Shown here in pieces: positions 27,001 through 34,520 of a stretch of DNA of 64,000 nucleotides (positions within the stretch are counted from its first letter, which is position 1; the number at the start of each line of letters is the position of its first letter). The notes beneath the pieces were generated by a model. That model was not told the origin of the DNA. It worked only from the letters and a program-made list of their open reading frames with translations, and ran no database searches. The DNA is from Veillonella absiana (lineage in GTDB: Bacteria > Bacillota > Negativicutes > Veillonellales > Veillonellaceae), in assembly GCF_032970905.1 (NCBI RefSeq), contig NZ_JAWJZA010000005.1; one strand, given 5' to 3'. The position numbers and the translations under genes are program-made.

Positions 27001-28681
27001 CAAGCATTACGCGAGTGGATGTGACCATTTCTTCGCGGATCGCATCGATAGGTGGGTTTGTTACTTGAGCGAACAATTGTTTAAAGTATGTATATAACAA
27101 TTGTGGTTTATCGGATAGAATAGCCAATGGCGCATCGGCACCCATGGAACCAGTAGGATCTTTACCTTCTTGAGCCATAGGAATGACCATACGAACAAGG
27201 TCCTCTTGGGTGTAGCCAAATGCTTGTTGCAATGTGAACAAGTCTTCTACTTTTGGTACAGCGCTTTCATCAGCCTGTTGAATTTCGGACAAATGAATAA
27301 CGTGTTCTTTTACCCATTCAGAGTATGGCAATTCTGTAGCGATTTTTTGTTTGATTTCTTCGTCAGAGATAATGCGTTGCTCTTCTGTATCGATGAGAAG
27401 CATTTTACCTGGTTCAAGACGACCTTTCGCACGGACATTTTCCGCACTTTCATCCACAACACCCACCTCGGATGCCATGATAACGCGATCATCAGTTGTT
27501 ACATAATAACGTGCAGGGCGCAAGCCGTTACGGTCAAGCACACCGCCGATCACAGTACCATCAGTGAAGCCCATCGCAGCAGGCCCATCCCATGGTTCCA
27601 TCATGAAACTGTTGAACTCGTAGAAATCGTGTTTTTCTTGGCTCATCAATGTGTTGCGTTCCCAAGGTTCAGGAATCATCATCATCATTGCATGAGGTAG
27701 GCTACGGCCTGTCATATGCAAGAATTCTACAGTGTTATCGAACATAGCAGAGTCAGATCCAGTGTCATCTACTACAGGGAATACCTTTTTGATATCTGGG
27801 AACAATGGAGATTCTGCTTTACCTTCGCGGGCATTAATCCAGTTTACATTACCACGGATTGTGTTGATTTCACCATTGTGCACAAGAAAACGGTTAGGAT
27901 GCGCACGAGCCCAGCTTGGGAATGTATTCGTACTGAAACGGGAGTGAACCATTGCCAACGCAGATGTGAAATCAAGGTCATTCAAATCCAAATAGAAATC
28001 GCGCAATTGGCCTGGTGTTAACATACCTTTATATACGATAGTTTTAGAGGACAAGGAAGCAATGTAGAAATCGCTACTCAATTCTTTGCTCAATGGAATG
28101 ATGCGTTTTTCTGCAACCTTACGAATCATATATAATTTACGTTCAAATTCTTTATTGTTTGTTACTTCAGGGCCTTTGCCGATGATAACTTGTAGCAACC
28201 AAGGACGAATTTGTGCCGCTTCATAACCTACTGCCGTAGAATCCACTGGCACTTCACGCCATCCCAACAATACTTGACCTTCTTCACGAACGACTTCTTC
28301 CAAAATACGTTTTTGCTCATTCCGAAGGGATTCGTATTTGTGTGCAAAAATCATGCCCACACCGTAGTCACCAGCTGGTGGCAAACTAATTCCTAACACT
28401 TCACATTCACGCTTGAAAAATTCATGAGGAATTTGCACCAAAATACCAGCGCCATCACCTGTGTCTTTATCTGCACCAGCCCCTCCGCGGTGCTCAAGAC
28501 GTTCTAGGATACGCAAACCATCATCGATAATATCATGAGATTTTTTACCCTTAATATTAACAACAAAACCCATACCACAGGCATCTTTTTCAAATTGACT
28601 GTCGTACAAGCCATTTGCTTGCATCATAACGCGTTCCTGATTCTGCTGCTCGATAACGCTATCTGTACCCATCTTTTTCAT
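24092..28681 (-). CDS. gltB: Glutamate synthase large subunit
   Basis: 1529 residues, normal for the bacterial alpha subunit. It transfers the glutamine amide to 2-oxoglutarate to make glutamate. The class-II amidotransferase domain starts at Cys35 (DACGMGF) after a short propeptide. The central and FMN-binding domains carry GGEGGED-type and GYDGGTGAAGRTSVKH motifs. The [3Fe-4S] cysteines are in CKMARVCHMNTC, and the C-terminal beta-helix has GGXXXXG repeats (GKGLSGGIIIVYPP). The start is ATG 28681 behind AGGAGT. A matching small subunit lies 34 kb away (62141-63499) rather than next door. The promoter region holds palindromes described separately. Confidence 0.93.
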   Translation of the reverse strand: MKKMGTDSVIEQQNQERVMMQANGLYDSQFEKDACGMGFVVNIKGKKSHDIIDDGLRILERLEHRGGAGADKDTGDGAGILVQIPHEFFKRECEVLGISLPPAGDYGVGMIFAHKYESLRNEQKRILEEVVREEGQVLLGWREVPVDSTAVGYEAAQIRPWLLQVIIGKGPEVTNNKEFERKLYMIRKVAEKRIIPLSKELSSDFYIASLSSKTIVYKGMLTPGQLRDFYLDLNDLDFTSALAMVHSRFSTNTFPSWARAHPNRFLVHNGEINTIRGNVNWINAREGKAESPLFPDIKKVFPVVDDTGSDSAMFDNTVEFLHMTGRSLPHAMMMMIPEPWERNTLMSQEKHDFYEFNSFMMEPWDGPAAMGFTDGTVIGGVLDRNGLRPARYYVTTDDRVIMASEVGVVDESAENVRAKGRLEPGKMLLIDTEEQRIISDEEIKQKIATELPYSEWVKEHVIHLSEIQQADESAVPKVEDLFTLQQAFGYTQEDLVRMVIPMAQEGKDPTGSMGADAPLAILSDKPQLLYTYFKQLFAQVTNPPIDAIREEMVTSTRVMLGNSGNLTDPNKVGTYAISMRTPILTNQELASIKQLDCRRMKTVTLPIFFDPSKGREGLQEALDELCAKAEEVARTDQNVIILSDRGVDAEHAPIPALLAVAAVHNHLIRKVLRTEVGLILESGEPREVHHFCTLLGYGVTAINPYLAFETVRDLQAHKRLGDLTPEQAEKNYIKAAVGGIMKVMSKMGISTVRSYHGAQIFEALGLNTDFIKKYFVNTPTRIGGIGLGGIAIESVQRHNRAFKENETVLEPGGFYGPVKNGEEHLFNPKSIDTLQKSLIENDYAKYKEYAKDIQENYHVTLRSLMEMNYPVGGGIPIEEVESVESIVKRFKAGAMSYGAISKEAHETIAIAMNRLGCSSNSGEGGEDINRFKPLPNGDSMNSEVKQIASGRFGVTANYLIHASELQIKCAQGAKPGEGGQLPGKKVYPDIARARHSTPGVELVSPPPHHDIYSIEDLAELIYDLKCVNRYARISVKLTSEAGVGTIAAGVAKAKADNILISGYDGGTGAAGRTSVKHAGIPWELGLSETHQTLMLNRLRDRIKLEVDSKLMTGFDVVVAAALGAEIFGFGTLPLVAVGCKMARVCHMNTCPYGVATQDEKLRARFTGKPEYVERLFLFIAREVQEIMARLGVRSVDELVGRVDLIRAKSQGDNYKLSRVDLKRILFRPYTDASIGHKHAIEQDHGLTHTLDMAKLLRMCRPAIEEQKQIRAKLAIDNTNRVVGTIVGSDIVRKYGESGLPENTVKLNFVGSAGQSFGAFIPKGMTLELEGDANDYLGKGLSGGIIIVYPPAKSIFEADENILIGNVAFYGATSGKAYINGMAGERFAVRNSGVTAVVEGVGDHGCEYMTGGEVLVLGKVGRNFAAGMSGGYAYVLDFDTRYCNTGLVETRDASATDLIRIKELIEQHVLHTNSKKGRHILDNWQTFNKRFTKVVPLAYEEMHNAIAQYEAQGLSKEDAQLAAFKDKYVK

Positions 28682-28778
28682 AGCTCTTGCACTCCTTCAT
28701 ATACACATAGTCTTCTATGGAACTATTGGCTACTATTTACTAAACTATTACAACAATTCGCCCTATAAAATAAAACAG

Positions 28779-28798
28779 ATGATGCACAAATGCATCAT
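28779..28798 (-). promoter_or_regulatory. Hairpin in the gltB leader
   Basis: ATGATGCA/TGCATCAT, an 8-bp stem with a 4-nt loop, followed on the minus strand by CTGTTTTATTTTATAG. It looks like an attenuator in the 5' leader, about 100 bases before gltB. Confidence 0.45.
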
Positions 28799-28805
28799 GT
28801 GAAAG

Positions 28806-28823
28806 TTAATTCTATAGAATTAA
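28806..28823. promoter_or_regulatory. 18-bp perfect palindrome at the gltB promoter
   Basis: TTAATTCTATAGAATTAA. A CTGACA/TATAGA promoter with a 16-base spacer on the minus strand places its -10 inside the palindrome, as expected for a repressor operator. Confidence 0.5.
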
Positions 28824-28898
28824 AAAGTCTACTGTCAGTATACCACTGTCCATCTGAAATTGATAATATATAAAATTCATCATTCTATGCAATAAACT

Positions 28899-28941
28899 CA
28901 TGTATACATGATATTTTTGCAAGTTTGTGTATTGTATACAA
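28899..28941. promoter_or_regulatory. Paired TGTATACA palindromes between gltB and the nitroreductase gene
   Basis: CATGTATACATG (28899-28910) and TTGTATACAA (28932-28941) share the TGTATACA core, with centres 32 bp apart (three helical turns). A shared operator for the divergent genes is plausible. The remainder of 28682-29148 is AT-rich without other features. Confidence 0.45.
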
Positions 28942-29046
28942 GATTCAACACCATATATTGTGTTACAAATGCCTTAACCATAGGCTATTTTGTTTTTTAT
29001 GCATAAAATGCAATGTATTGTGTTTTTAATTCCTACTATTTCCCTA

Positions 29047-29074
29047 TGGACTTTTCTATTTTTTGTGCTATAAT
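29047..29074 (+). promoter_or_regulatory. Putative promoter of the nitroreductase gene
   Basis: A perfect TATAAT (29069-29074) with a weak -35 (TGGACT, 29047-29052) 16 bases upstream, about 75 bases before the start codon. Confidence 0.5.
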
Positions 29075-29148
29075 AAAGCCATAATAAGTATCTCGATGTA
29101 GATATATTTTACAAAAAATATACATATCAACTATAAAGGAGACCAACA

Positions 29149-29721
29149 ATGAGAACTACAGAATTATTACAAGAACGCAGAACCTATTACGCAATTGATA
29201 AGAACATCCCTGTATCCAACGACGACGTTGTTCGCTTCGTAGAGGCAGCTACTGAACTCGTTCCAGATTCTTTCAACATGAAGAGCTCTCGCGTAGTGGT
29301 AGCGTTAGACGAAAAACACGATCAACTTTGGGATGCTATCTACGATATGTTCGAAGGTAAAGTGCCTCGCGAAAAAATCGATAGTTTCAAAGCTGGCCGT
29401 GGTACAATCTTGTACTTCATCGACGAACCAACTGTAGCTGGTTTACAAGAACAATTCCCTGGTTATGCTGGTAATTTCCCAGGTTGGGCTAATCAAGCAG
29501 TAGGCATGTTACAATTCTCCATCTGGACTGGTTTACGTGAATTGAACATCGGTGCATCCTTGCAACATTACAATCCAGTAATCAACGATGTAGTACGCAA
29601 ATTATTCGATGTTCCAGAAACATGGACATTGAATGCACAAATGCCATTCGGCGGTATCATAGCAGAACCTGATGCAAAAGCAAAAGAAGATATCTCCGCT
29701 CGCGTAAAAGTATTCCGTTAA
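29149..29721 (+). CDS. Nitroreductase-family FMN oxidoreductase
   Basis: 190 residues. The N-terminus LLQERRTYYAID holds the RRSxR-like FMN phosphate-binding motif, and PDSFNMKSSRVVV the SxNxQ-like motif. GLRELNIGASLQHYNP and MPFGGIIAEP are typical of the HBN1/YdgI-like subfamily, which reduces nitro compounds or quinones with NAD(P)H. AAAGGAG precedes the ATG. It is monocistronic, divergent from gltB with operator-like palindromes between them, and shares a bidirectional terminator with chdC. Confidence 0.82.
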   Translation: MRTTELLQERRTYYAIDKNIPVSNDDVVRFVEAATELVPDSFNMKSSRVVVALDEKHDQLWDAIYDMFEGKVPREKIDSFKAGRGTILYFIDEPTVAGLQEQFPGYAGNFPGWANQAVGMLQFSIWTGLRELNIGASLQHYNPVINDVVRKLFDVPETWTLNAQMPFGGIIAEPDAKAKEDISARVKVFR

Positions 29722-29763
29722 TACATCCGCAAATAAAACTCCAAAACCTAATTCTCTCAAAAA

Positions 29764-29795
29764 AAGAAGCAACCCCTGCGGGCTGCTTCTTTTTT
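29764..29795. terminator. Bidirectional terminator (nitroreductase / haem operon)
   Basis: AGAAGCAACCC/GGGCTGCTTCT stem with A-run and T-run on its two sides; serves both convergent units. Confidence 0.8.
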
Positions 29796-29801
29796 ATATA
29801 A

Positions 29802-30644
29802 TTAATCAAATGTTGTTTCCAACAACGTATCATCCATAATAGTGCCTACATAAAAATCACTAAAGATGCCGAAACGAGCGCTAGCTTCTTCAAAACGCAT
29901 ATCGTAGACGATTTTTTTGAATTGAATGTCATCATTACCCATCAAAGTAATGCCCCATTCCCACATATCGAGACCACAACCACCAGTTGTATACTCACTC
30001 AATACATCAAGGTATGTTCTTCCCAATTGACCATGAGCACGCATCATTTTACCACGTTCTTCCATCGGTAAAATGAACCAGTTTTCACCATGTTCACGTT
30101 TTTTACTCATATTGTAGAAGCAAATATATTTGTCTTTTGGAATATGAGGATATAGTTTTTTATGAACTTCTGGAGATGCCATATTATTTTTCAAATAATT
30201 GCTTAATTCCGTTACGGATGTATAGGAGAATGTATATTCCAACACTTCTGCAATTTTCAATTTACGGAAACGAAGTTCCCATACATAGATATCTTCCAAT
30301 GTTGGTTGTAATAACCACAAGAGAATGTCACCCTTTTGGCCATTGATGCTATAGAATGCATAGCTACTTTTTTCAGCTACATGTTCTGCTTCAAGATCCG
30401 CAATATATGCTTTTAATTCAGCTTTCGCTGCAGCTTTATCTTCAGAAGACCATTTTTTCCACGCATTAAAATCGATGCGGAAAATCATGTGTTGACTATG
30501 CCAACCTTCAGCAGTGCGAACGGCTTTGCTAAGACCTTCACCATGAGTACCTTCTGCCCCCACTTGGCCATGAGGATGTCCACCTGGATGTCCTACTGGA
30601 CCCTGTCCACCATGAATTTGTTGTTCTTTTGTTTCTTCAGACAT
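29802..30644 (-). CDS. chdC: Coproheme decarboxylase (HemQ/ChdC)
   Basis: 280 residues of the chlorite-dismutase fold. It oxidatively removes two propionates of coproheme to give haem b, the last step of the coproporphyrin-dependent route. The catalytic tyrosine fits Tyr177 (KYICFYNMSKKRE) and the haem-ligand histidine fits His204 (MMRAHGQLGRTY). An unusual N-terminal extension (residues 10-36) is rich in Gly and His (His11, 19, 23, 25, 34) and precedes the fold, possibly metal-binding. The start overlaps the cgoX stop (TAATG), so translation is coupled. It is the last gene of hemE-cpfC-cgoX-chdC. Confidence 0.88.
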   Translation of the reverse strand: MSEETKEQQIHGGQGPVGHPGGHPHGQVGAEGTHGEGLSKAVRTAEGWHSQHMIFRIDFNAWKKWSSEDKAAAKAELKAYIADLEAEHVAEKSSYAFYSINGQKGDILLWLLQPTLEDIYVWELRFRKLKIAEVLEYTFSYTSVTELSNYLKNNMASPEVHKKLYPHIPKDKYICFYNMSKKREHGENWFILPMEERGKMMRAHGQLGRTYLDVLSEYTTGGCGLDMWEWGITLMGNDDIQFKKIVYDMRFEEASARFGIFSDFYVGTIMDDTLLETTFD

Positions 30645-32188
30645 TATAGTTCCTCCTGTTCATTATGTAATAACTGTACAAGTTCTTTCGCTTGTTTTAC
30701 ACCATCAGGAATGCCAATTCCATCAAATGGTGTTCCAATTAAATATAAATTTGAATAGTTTTCTAATACATGGGCACGCACGGCTTTCACCATGGCGCGA
30801 TGCCCCACATTATATTGTGGCATGCAATGAACGAGACGATTCACCTCTACCCAAATTGGTTCACTGTGAAAGCCCATAATACGTTGGATTTCACGAGTTG
30901 CCAATATCGCTAGTTCCTCATCAGAACTGGATTCGACAGTAGTATCACCAGGTTTCCCAATGAATACACGAAGTACAACCTTGTCATCTGGTGTCGTTTG
31001 TGGCCATTTCTGGCTCAAATTCGTACAGGCTGTAAGGGGTGTTTTCGTTTTTCTCGTAATCAACAGGCCAGAACCATGCAAATCGCCATCGAAGGTAGCT
31101 TTATCAAAGGCCATAATGGCAATAGCGCATGTGGATTGTTCCATGTCACGCAAACCATCAAAACCCGCATCATCACGGAACCATTGACGATACGATGCAG
31201 GTGGTGTACTGATGATAACGGTGTCGAATTGAACGTCCTGATGTTCTACAGCTACGTCAGAGCCAGTAAAAATACCGTCAGAATTGCGATGTTTCAGTTG
31301 TAATTCATAAGAAAAATCAGCTTGTTGCTGAATATCCTCTATCAATACATTATTATGAATCGTCACATTCCTTGGCATTTGTTCCACGATAGCATCAATG
31401 ACACTAGCAAGACCACCTGTTAATTGGCGGAACATACCATCCTGTGCTGCTGTGCCTTTGCGAGATTCAAATTCCTTATCAGTCTTTATGCCCTTACCCG
31501 CTTGTGGCACATCCCCTACATTGGCACTAGGGCCTTTGGCAGCCACGGAAACGCCCGCTTTTTTATGCGCCCCTTTAGCGGCTATCATGCCTTTAACCAT
31601 ATTACCATGTTTTTGTTCTACTTGAATAAAATGTGGGAACGTAGACAATAGACTGATTTTATAAATATCACCACCATAAATTCCCGCTAATAGCGGTTCG
31701 ATGAGTTTATCCATCATTTCTTGACCCAAATGGTATTGGAAAAAATGACCGATAGACACATCACCATGCTCATCCAGTTTATATGGTGATTTAAATAAAT
31801 CTAGGGCCGCTCGAATCTTGCCAGGCCAAGAAATTAACGTGGCTTTCACAAAGGGCATCATTTCCGTAGGTACACCCATGATAGATCCACCTGGAATAGG
31901 ATGTGTCGCCCCTTGATCATATACATAAGCCTGCCCCGTCGCATTGGCCACAATGGTGTCACCCAGTCCCAGATTACGAATCAAATCGGTCATCTCTGTT
32001 TTGCGCCCCAAATAGGAATCCGGACCTAACTCGACCACAAAGCCATCCACCCGTTTCGTTTGAATTTTACCACCACAATGGTCCGCTTGTTCATATATAT
32101 GAATGTCTACATTCGGTTGTTCCTGTGCCAAATAATAGGCCGTCGAAAGCCCCGTCAGGCCGCCACCGATAATTGCTACACGATTCAC
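30644..32188 (-). CDS. cgoX: Coproporphyrinogen III oxidase, HemY/CgoX type
   Basis: 514 residues. The FAD-binding GxGxxG is at the N-terminus (AIIGGGLTGLSTAYYL), followed by GGKIQTKRVDGFVVELGPDS and, near the end, the second FAD motif NLYLIGTPFDGIGIPD. It oxidises coproporphyrinogen III with O2 or another acceptor to coproporphyrin III. A low-complexity insert (roughly residues 205-250, rich in Lys, Ala, Gly) lies before FRQLTGGLASVID and is not typical of the family. The start is GTG 32188, overlapping the cpfC stop by 4 bases. Placement beside chdC argues for CgoX rather than classical PPO function. Confidence 0.85.
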   Translation of the reverse strand: MNRVAIIGGGLTGLSTAYYLAQEQPNVDIHIYEQADHCGGKIQTKRVDGFVVELGPDSYLGRKTEMTDLIRNLGLGDTIVANATGQAYVYDQGATHPIPGGSIMGVPTEMMPFVKATLISWPGKIRAALDLFKSPYKLDEHGDVSIGHFFQYHLGQEMMDKLIEPLLAGIYGGDIYKISLLSTFPHFIQVEQKHGNMVKGMIAAKGAHKKAGVSVAAKGPSANVGDVPQAGKGIKTDKEFESRKGTAAQDGMFRQLTGGLASVIDAIVEQMPRNVTIHNNVLIEDIQQQADFSYELQLKHRNSDGIFTGSDVAVEHQDVQFDTVIISTPPASYRQWFRDDAGFDGLRDMEQSTCAIAIMAFDKATFDGDLHGSGLLITRKTKTPLTACTNLSQKWPQTTPDDKVVLRVFIGKPGDTTVESSSDEELAILATREIQRIMGFHSEPIWVEVNRLVHCMPQYNVGHRAMVKAVRAHVLENYSNLYLIGTPFDGIGIPDGVKQAKELVQLLHNEQEEL

Positions 32189-33393
32189 TGTACTATCCTC
32201 TTTTCTACGGCACTCGCCATGGCAAAAATATACATTTCATTATTGTTAGGCATTGATGCACGATAATACTTAGCCCCTTGAGACTCTACTTGTGCTCTAC
32301 ACACAGTGTCATTATCATATAATACCTCTACATGGTCACTGACGAATCCGATAGGGGCAAATACAATATGTTTATACCCGTCCTCGATTAATCCATCAAT
32401 CACCGTTTCTATGCTAGGACCGAGCCACTCACCATGCGGTCCAGCGCTTTGCCATGCTTGGGTCCACACCGTAGGATTATGATAAGCCTCGTACTCTAAA
32501 CCCGATGCATAGCCTTGATGAATCTGCCCATCCATCTCTACAGTAATGATATGTCCACTCCAAGAGCGCAATATTAAAGATTCTGCCAGTTCACAGGAGA
32601 ACCTTTGAATAGATGTCACATATGGATCTAGCTGATTCTGCATGGGTGCGATGGGCAGACTATGTGCTGAAAGTACCAACGCTACATCATTGACTCTATC
32701 TTTATATTTCTGGAGGTCCTCATAATACTCCCTAGAAATCAGCTCATCAATGATGCGCTCATAGTCATCAAGCAAGTCTTCCACAGAAAGGAACGTTACG
32801 TCATTTTCATCATAACCCAGCACAATCGACTTTGAACCGTAGGGCAAATTAGGACCTACTTGCTCAATTAACGTTTTTTCGATAGCAATCCGCCAATAAT
32901 CGGCAAATCCGACTTCCTTCCACCATTCACGAACCATCCGTAACTCAATACCTACTTGATCTGCTGCACGTTGTGCTCGTTCCTCGTATACAGACGTTCC
33001 TATTTTAGAATAAAACGGCGCCGTCACAATTGCAATAGCAATATCAATACCATCTGATTTCATTTGTGATACTGCGTCCTCAATGGAGGGGGGCATATGC
33101 TGATATCCGATGTAGACATTCTGAATGATAGATGGCTGTTCATCTCGGCACTTCACCATGCGTTGCAATACTTTCACCAGCGCCCTGCCCTGCTGTTCCG
33201 TCATAGTGCGCAGATTTTCATTATCCCATTGGCCGATAGTTGTATACCGATCCTCAAGGTTTGCGATGTCCTGTTCACTCGGATCATGACCGCGACGAAT
33301 ACTCGTCATATAATCACGCAAATCATCCGGGATTTGAGGCGTGCCATAGGACATCAACAATACACCGATAGTAGGTTCTTTAATTTTATTCAT
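32185..33393 (-). CDS. cpfC: Coproporphyrin III ferrochelatase (HemH/CpfC)
   Basis: 402 residues, longer than the usual ~310, mainly through insertions before and after the first catalytic motif. It inserts Fe2+ into coproporphyrin III. The catalytic His is in LSAHSLP and the Glu in SDHVEVLYD, both intact; GVLLMSYGTP marks the N-terminus. The ATG overlaps the hemE stop by 1 base (TAATG). Cytoplasmic, part of the four-gene haem operon. Confidence 0.87.
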   Translation of the reverse strand: MNKIKEPTIGVLLMSYGTPQIPDDLRDYMTSIRRGHDPSEQDIANLEDRYTTIGQWDNENLRTMTEQQGRALVKVLQRMVKCRDEQPSIIQNVYIGYQHMPPSIEDAVSQMKSDGIDIAIAIVTAPFYSKIGTSVYEERAQRAADQVGIELRMVREWWKEVGFADYWRIAIEKTLIEQVGPNLPYGSKSIVLGYDENDVTFLSVEDLLDDYERIIDELISREYYEDLQKYKDRVNDVALVLSAHSLPIAPMQNQLDPYVTSIQRFSCELAESLILRSWSGHIITVEMDGQIHQGYASGLEYEAYHNPTVWTQAWQSAGPHGEWLGPSIETVIDGLIEDGYKHIVFAPIGFVSDHVEVLYDNDTVCRAQVESQGAKYYRASMPNNNEMYIFAMASAVEKRIVQ

Positions 33394-34442
33394 TATTTAC
33401 TCACCCATAATTCCTGGCTACGTTCATGTACATACTCAGTAATCCATTTTAATACATCTGGATCAGCCTCAGGAAATACACCGTGACCTAAATTAAATAT
33501 ATGTTTACCATGGCGAACACCTTGCTCTAAAATGGTATCTAATTCTTGTTTTATAACGGCTTTATCAGCATACAGGTATGCCGGATCAAGATTACCTTGT
33601 AAGGTCTGAGTAATGCCCATCGCACTAGCCACATCAATAGAGCATCGCCAATCAAGAGCGATAACGTCCAATGGTAAATCTTTCCACAACTCAATTAAAT
33701 GACCATTTCCAACACCATTCATGGCCATTGGTAAATCTGGAAATTTAGCTTTCACAGTGTGGATAATCCGTTCCATATGCGGAAATATACCTTGTTTATA
33801 TTGGTCCTCGTTAACAGCGCCAATCCAGGAATCGAAGATTTGTAGTGCGTTCGCACCCGCCTCAGCCTGCATGGATAGATACGCAATAGTCATATCCGCC
33901 AAACGTTCCATCAAAGCATTCCACAATGTAGGTTCCCCGACGAGCATCCCACGAGTCTTGTTATAACTCTTGGTAGGACCACCCTCGATGAGATAACTAG
34001 CAATCGTAAAAGGTGCACCACCAAAGCCGATAAGAGGTACATCCAAGACCTCTGTAGTCAACAGTTTGATCGTGTCCCCTATATAACTCACCTTCGTTGG
34101 ATCAAAGGGATGTAGTTGTTCCACATCTCGTTGTGTGCGGATAGGATTCGGGAATACTGGTCCAACACCAGGTTTCAATTCCACCGTCACATCCATACCT
34201 ACCATAGGACTCATAATGTCCTTGTAGAGGATGGCCGCATCTACACCGTATTCCTTAACCGGCAATTCTGTTACAAAAGCACAGAGCTCCGGTTGTTTTG
34301 TAATTTCAAAGAGCGAATATTTTTCTTTAATTTTCCGATATTCCGCTTGGCTGCGACCTGCTTGTCGCATAAACCACACAGGTGTTGTGCCTGGTTGTTT
34401 GCCGCGAATCATATCTAAGTAGTTTGAATTCAAACCTGTCAC
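33393..34442 (-). CDS. hemE: Uroporphyrinogen decarboxylase
   Basis: 349 residues as read from GTG 34442; AAGGAG is better spaced (8 bases) for TTG at 34433, which would give 346 residues and the family-typical start NSNYLDMIRG. It decarboxylates uroporphyrinogen III to coproporphyrinogen III. The signature PVWFMRQAGRSQAEY near residue 20 and the substrate Asp in ILYKDIMSP are present, as is GFGGAPFTIASYLIEGG. First gene of the operon; only 78 bases separate it from the yhaN-type gene upstream, so a promoter must lie in or before that gap. Confidence 0.92.
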   Translation of the reverse strand: MTGLNSNYLDMIRGKQPGTTPVWFMRQAGRSQAEYRKIKEKYSLFEITKQPELCAFVTELPVKEYGVDAAILYKDIMSPMVGMDVTVELKPGVGPVFPNPIRTQRDVEQLHPFDPTKVSYIGDTIKLLTTEVLDVPLIGFGGAPFTIASYLIEGGPTKSYNKTRGMLVGEPTLWNALMERLADMTIAYLSMQAEAGANALQIFDSWIGAVNEDQYKQGIFPHMERIIHTVKAKFPDLPMAMNGVGNGHLIELWKDLPLDVIALDWRCSIDVASAMGITQTLQGNLDPAYLYADKAVIKQELDTILEQGVRHGKHIFNLGHGVFPEADPDVLKWITEYVHERSQELWVSK

Positions 34443-34520
34443 TCCTTTACTTGTTTATATGCTTATTTTACAGGCAATATCACTTGATATTCTATACCAT
34501 TGCTCACAGGATTACGCAGA

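Noticed and set aside
26210..27700. Long plus-strand open frames inside gltB (for example 26210-26650 and 27170-27700)
   Set aside because: They are antisense to a highly conserved gene, rich in Cys, His and Phe, lack ribosome binding sites, and match no family.
31398..31651. Two overlapping plus-strand frames inside cgoX
   Set aside because: They are antisense to the low-complexity insert of cgoX, with no initiation signal.
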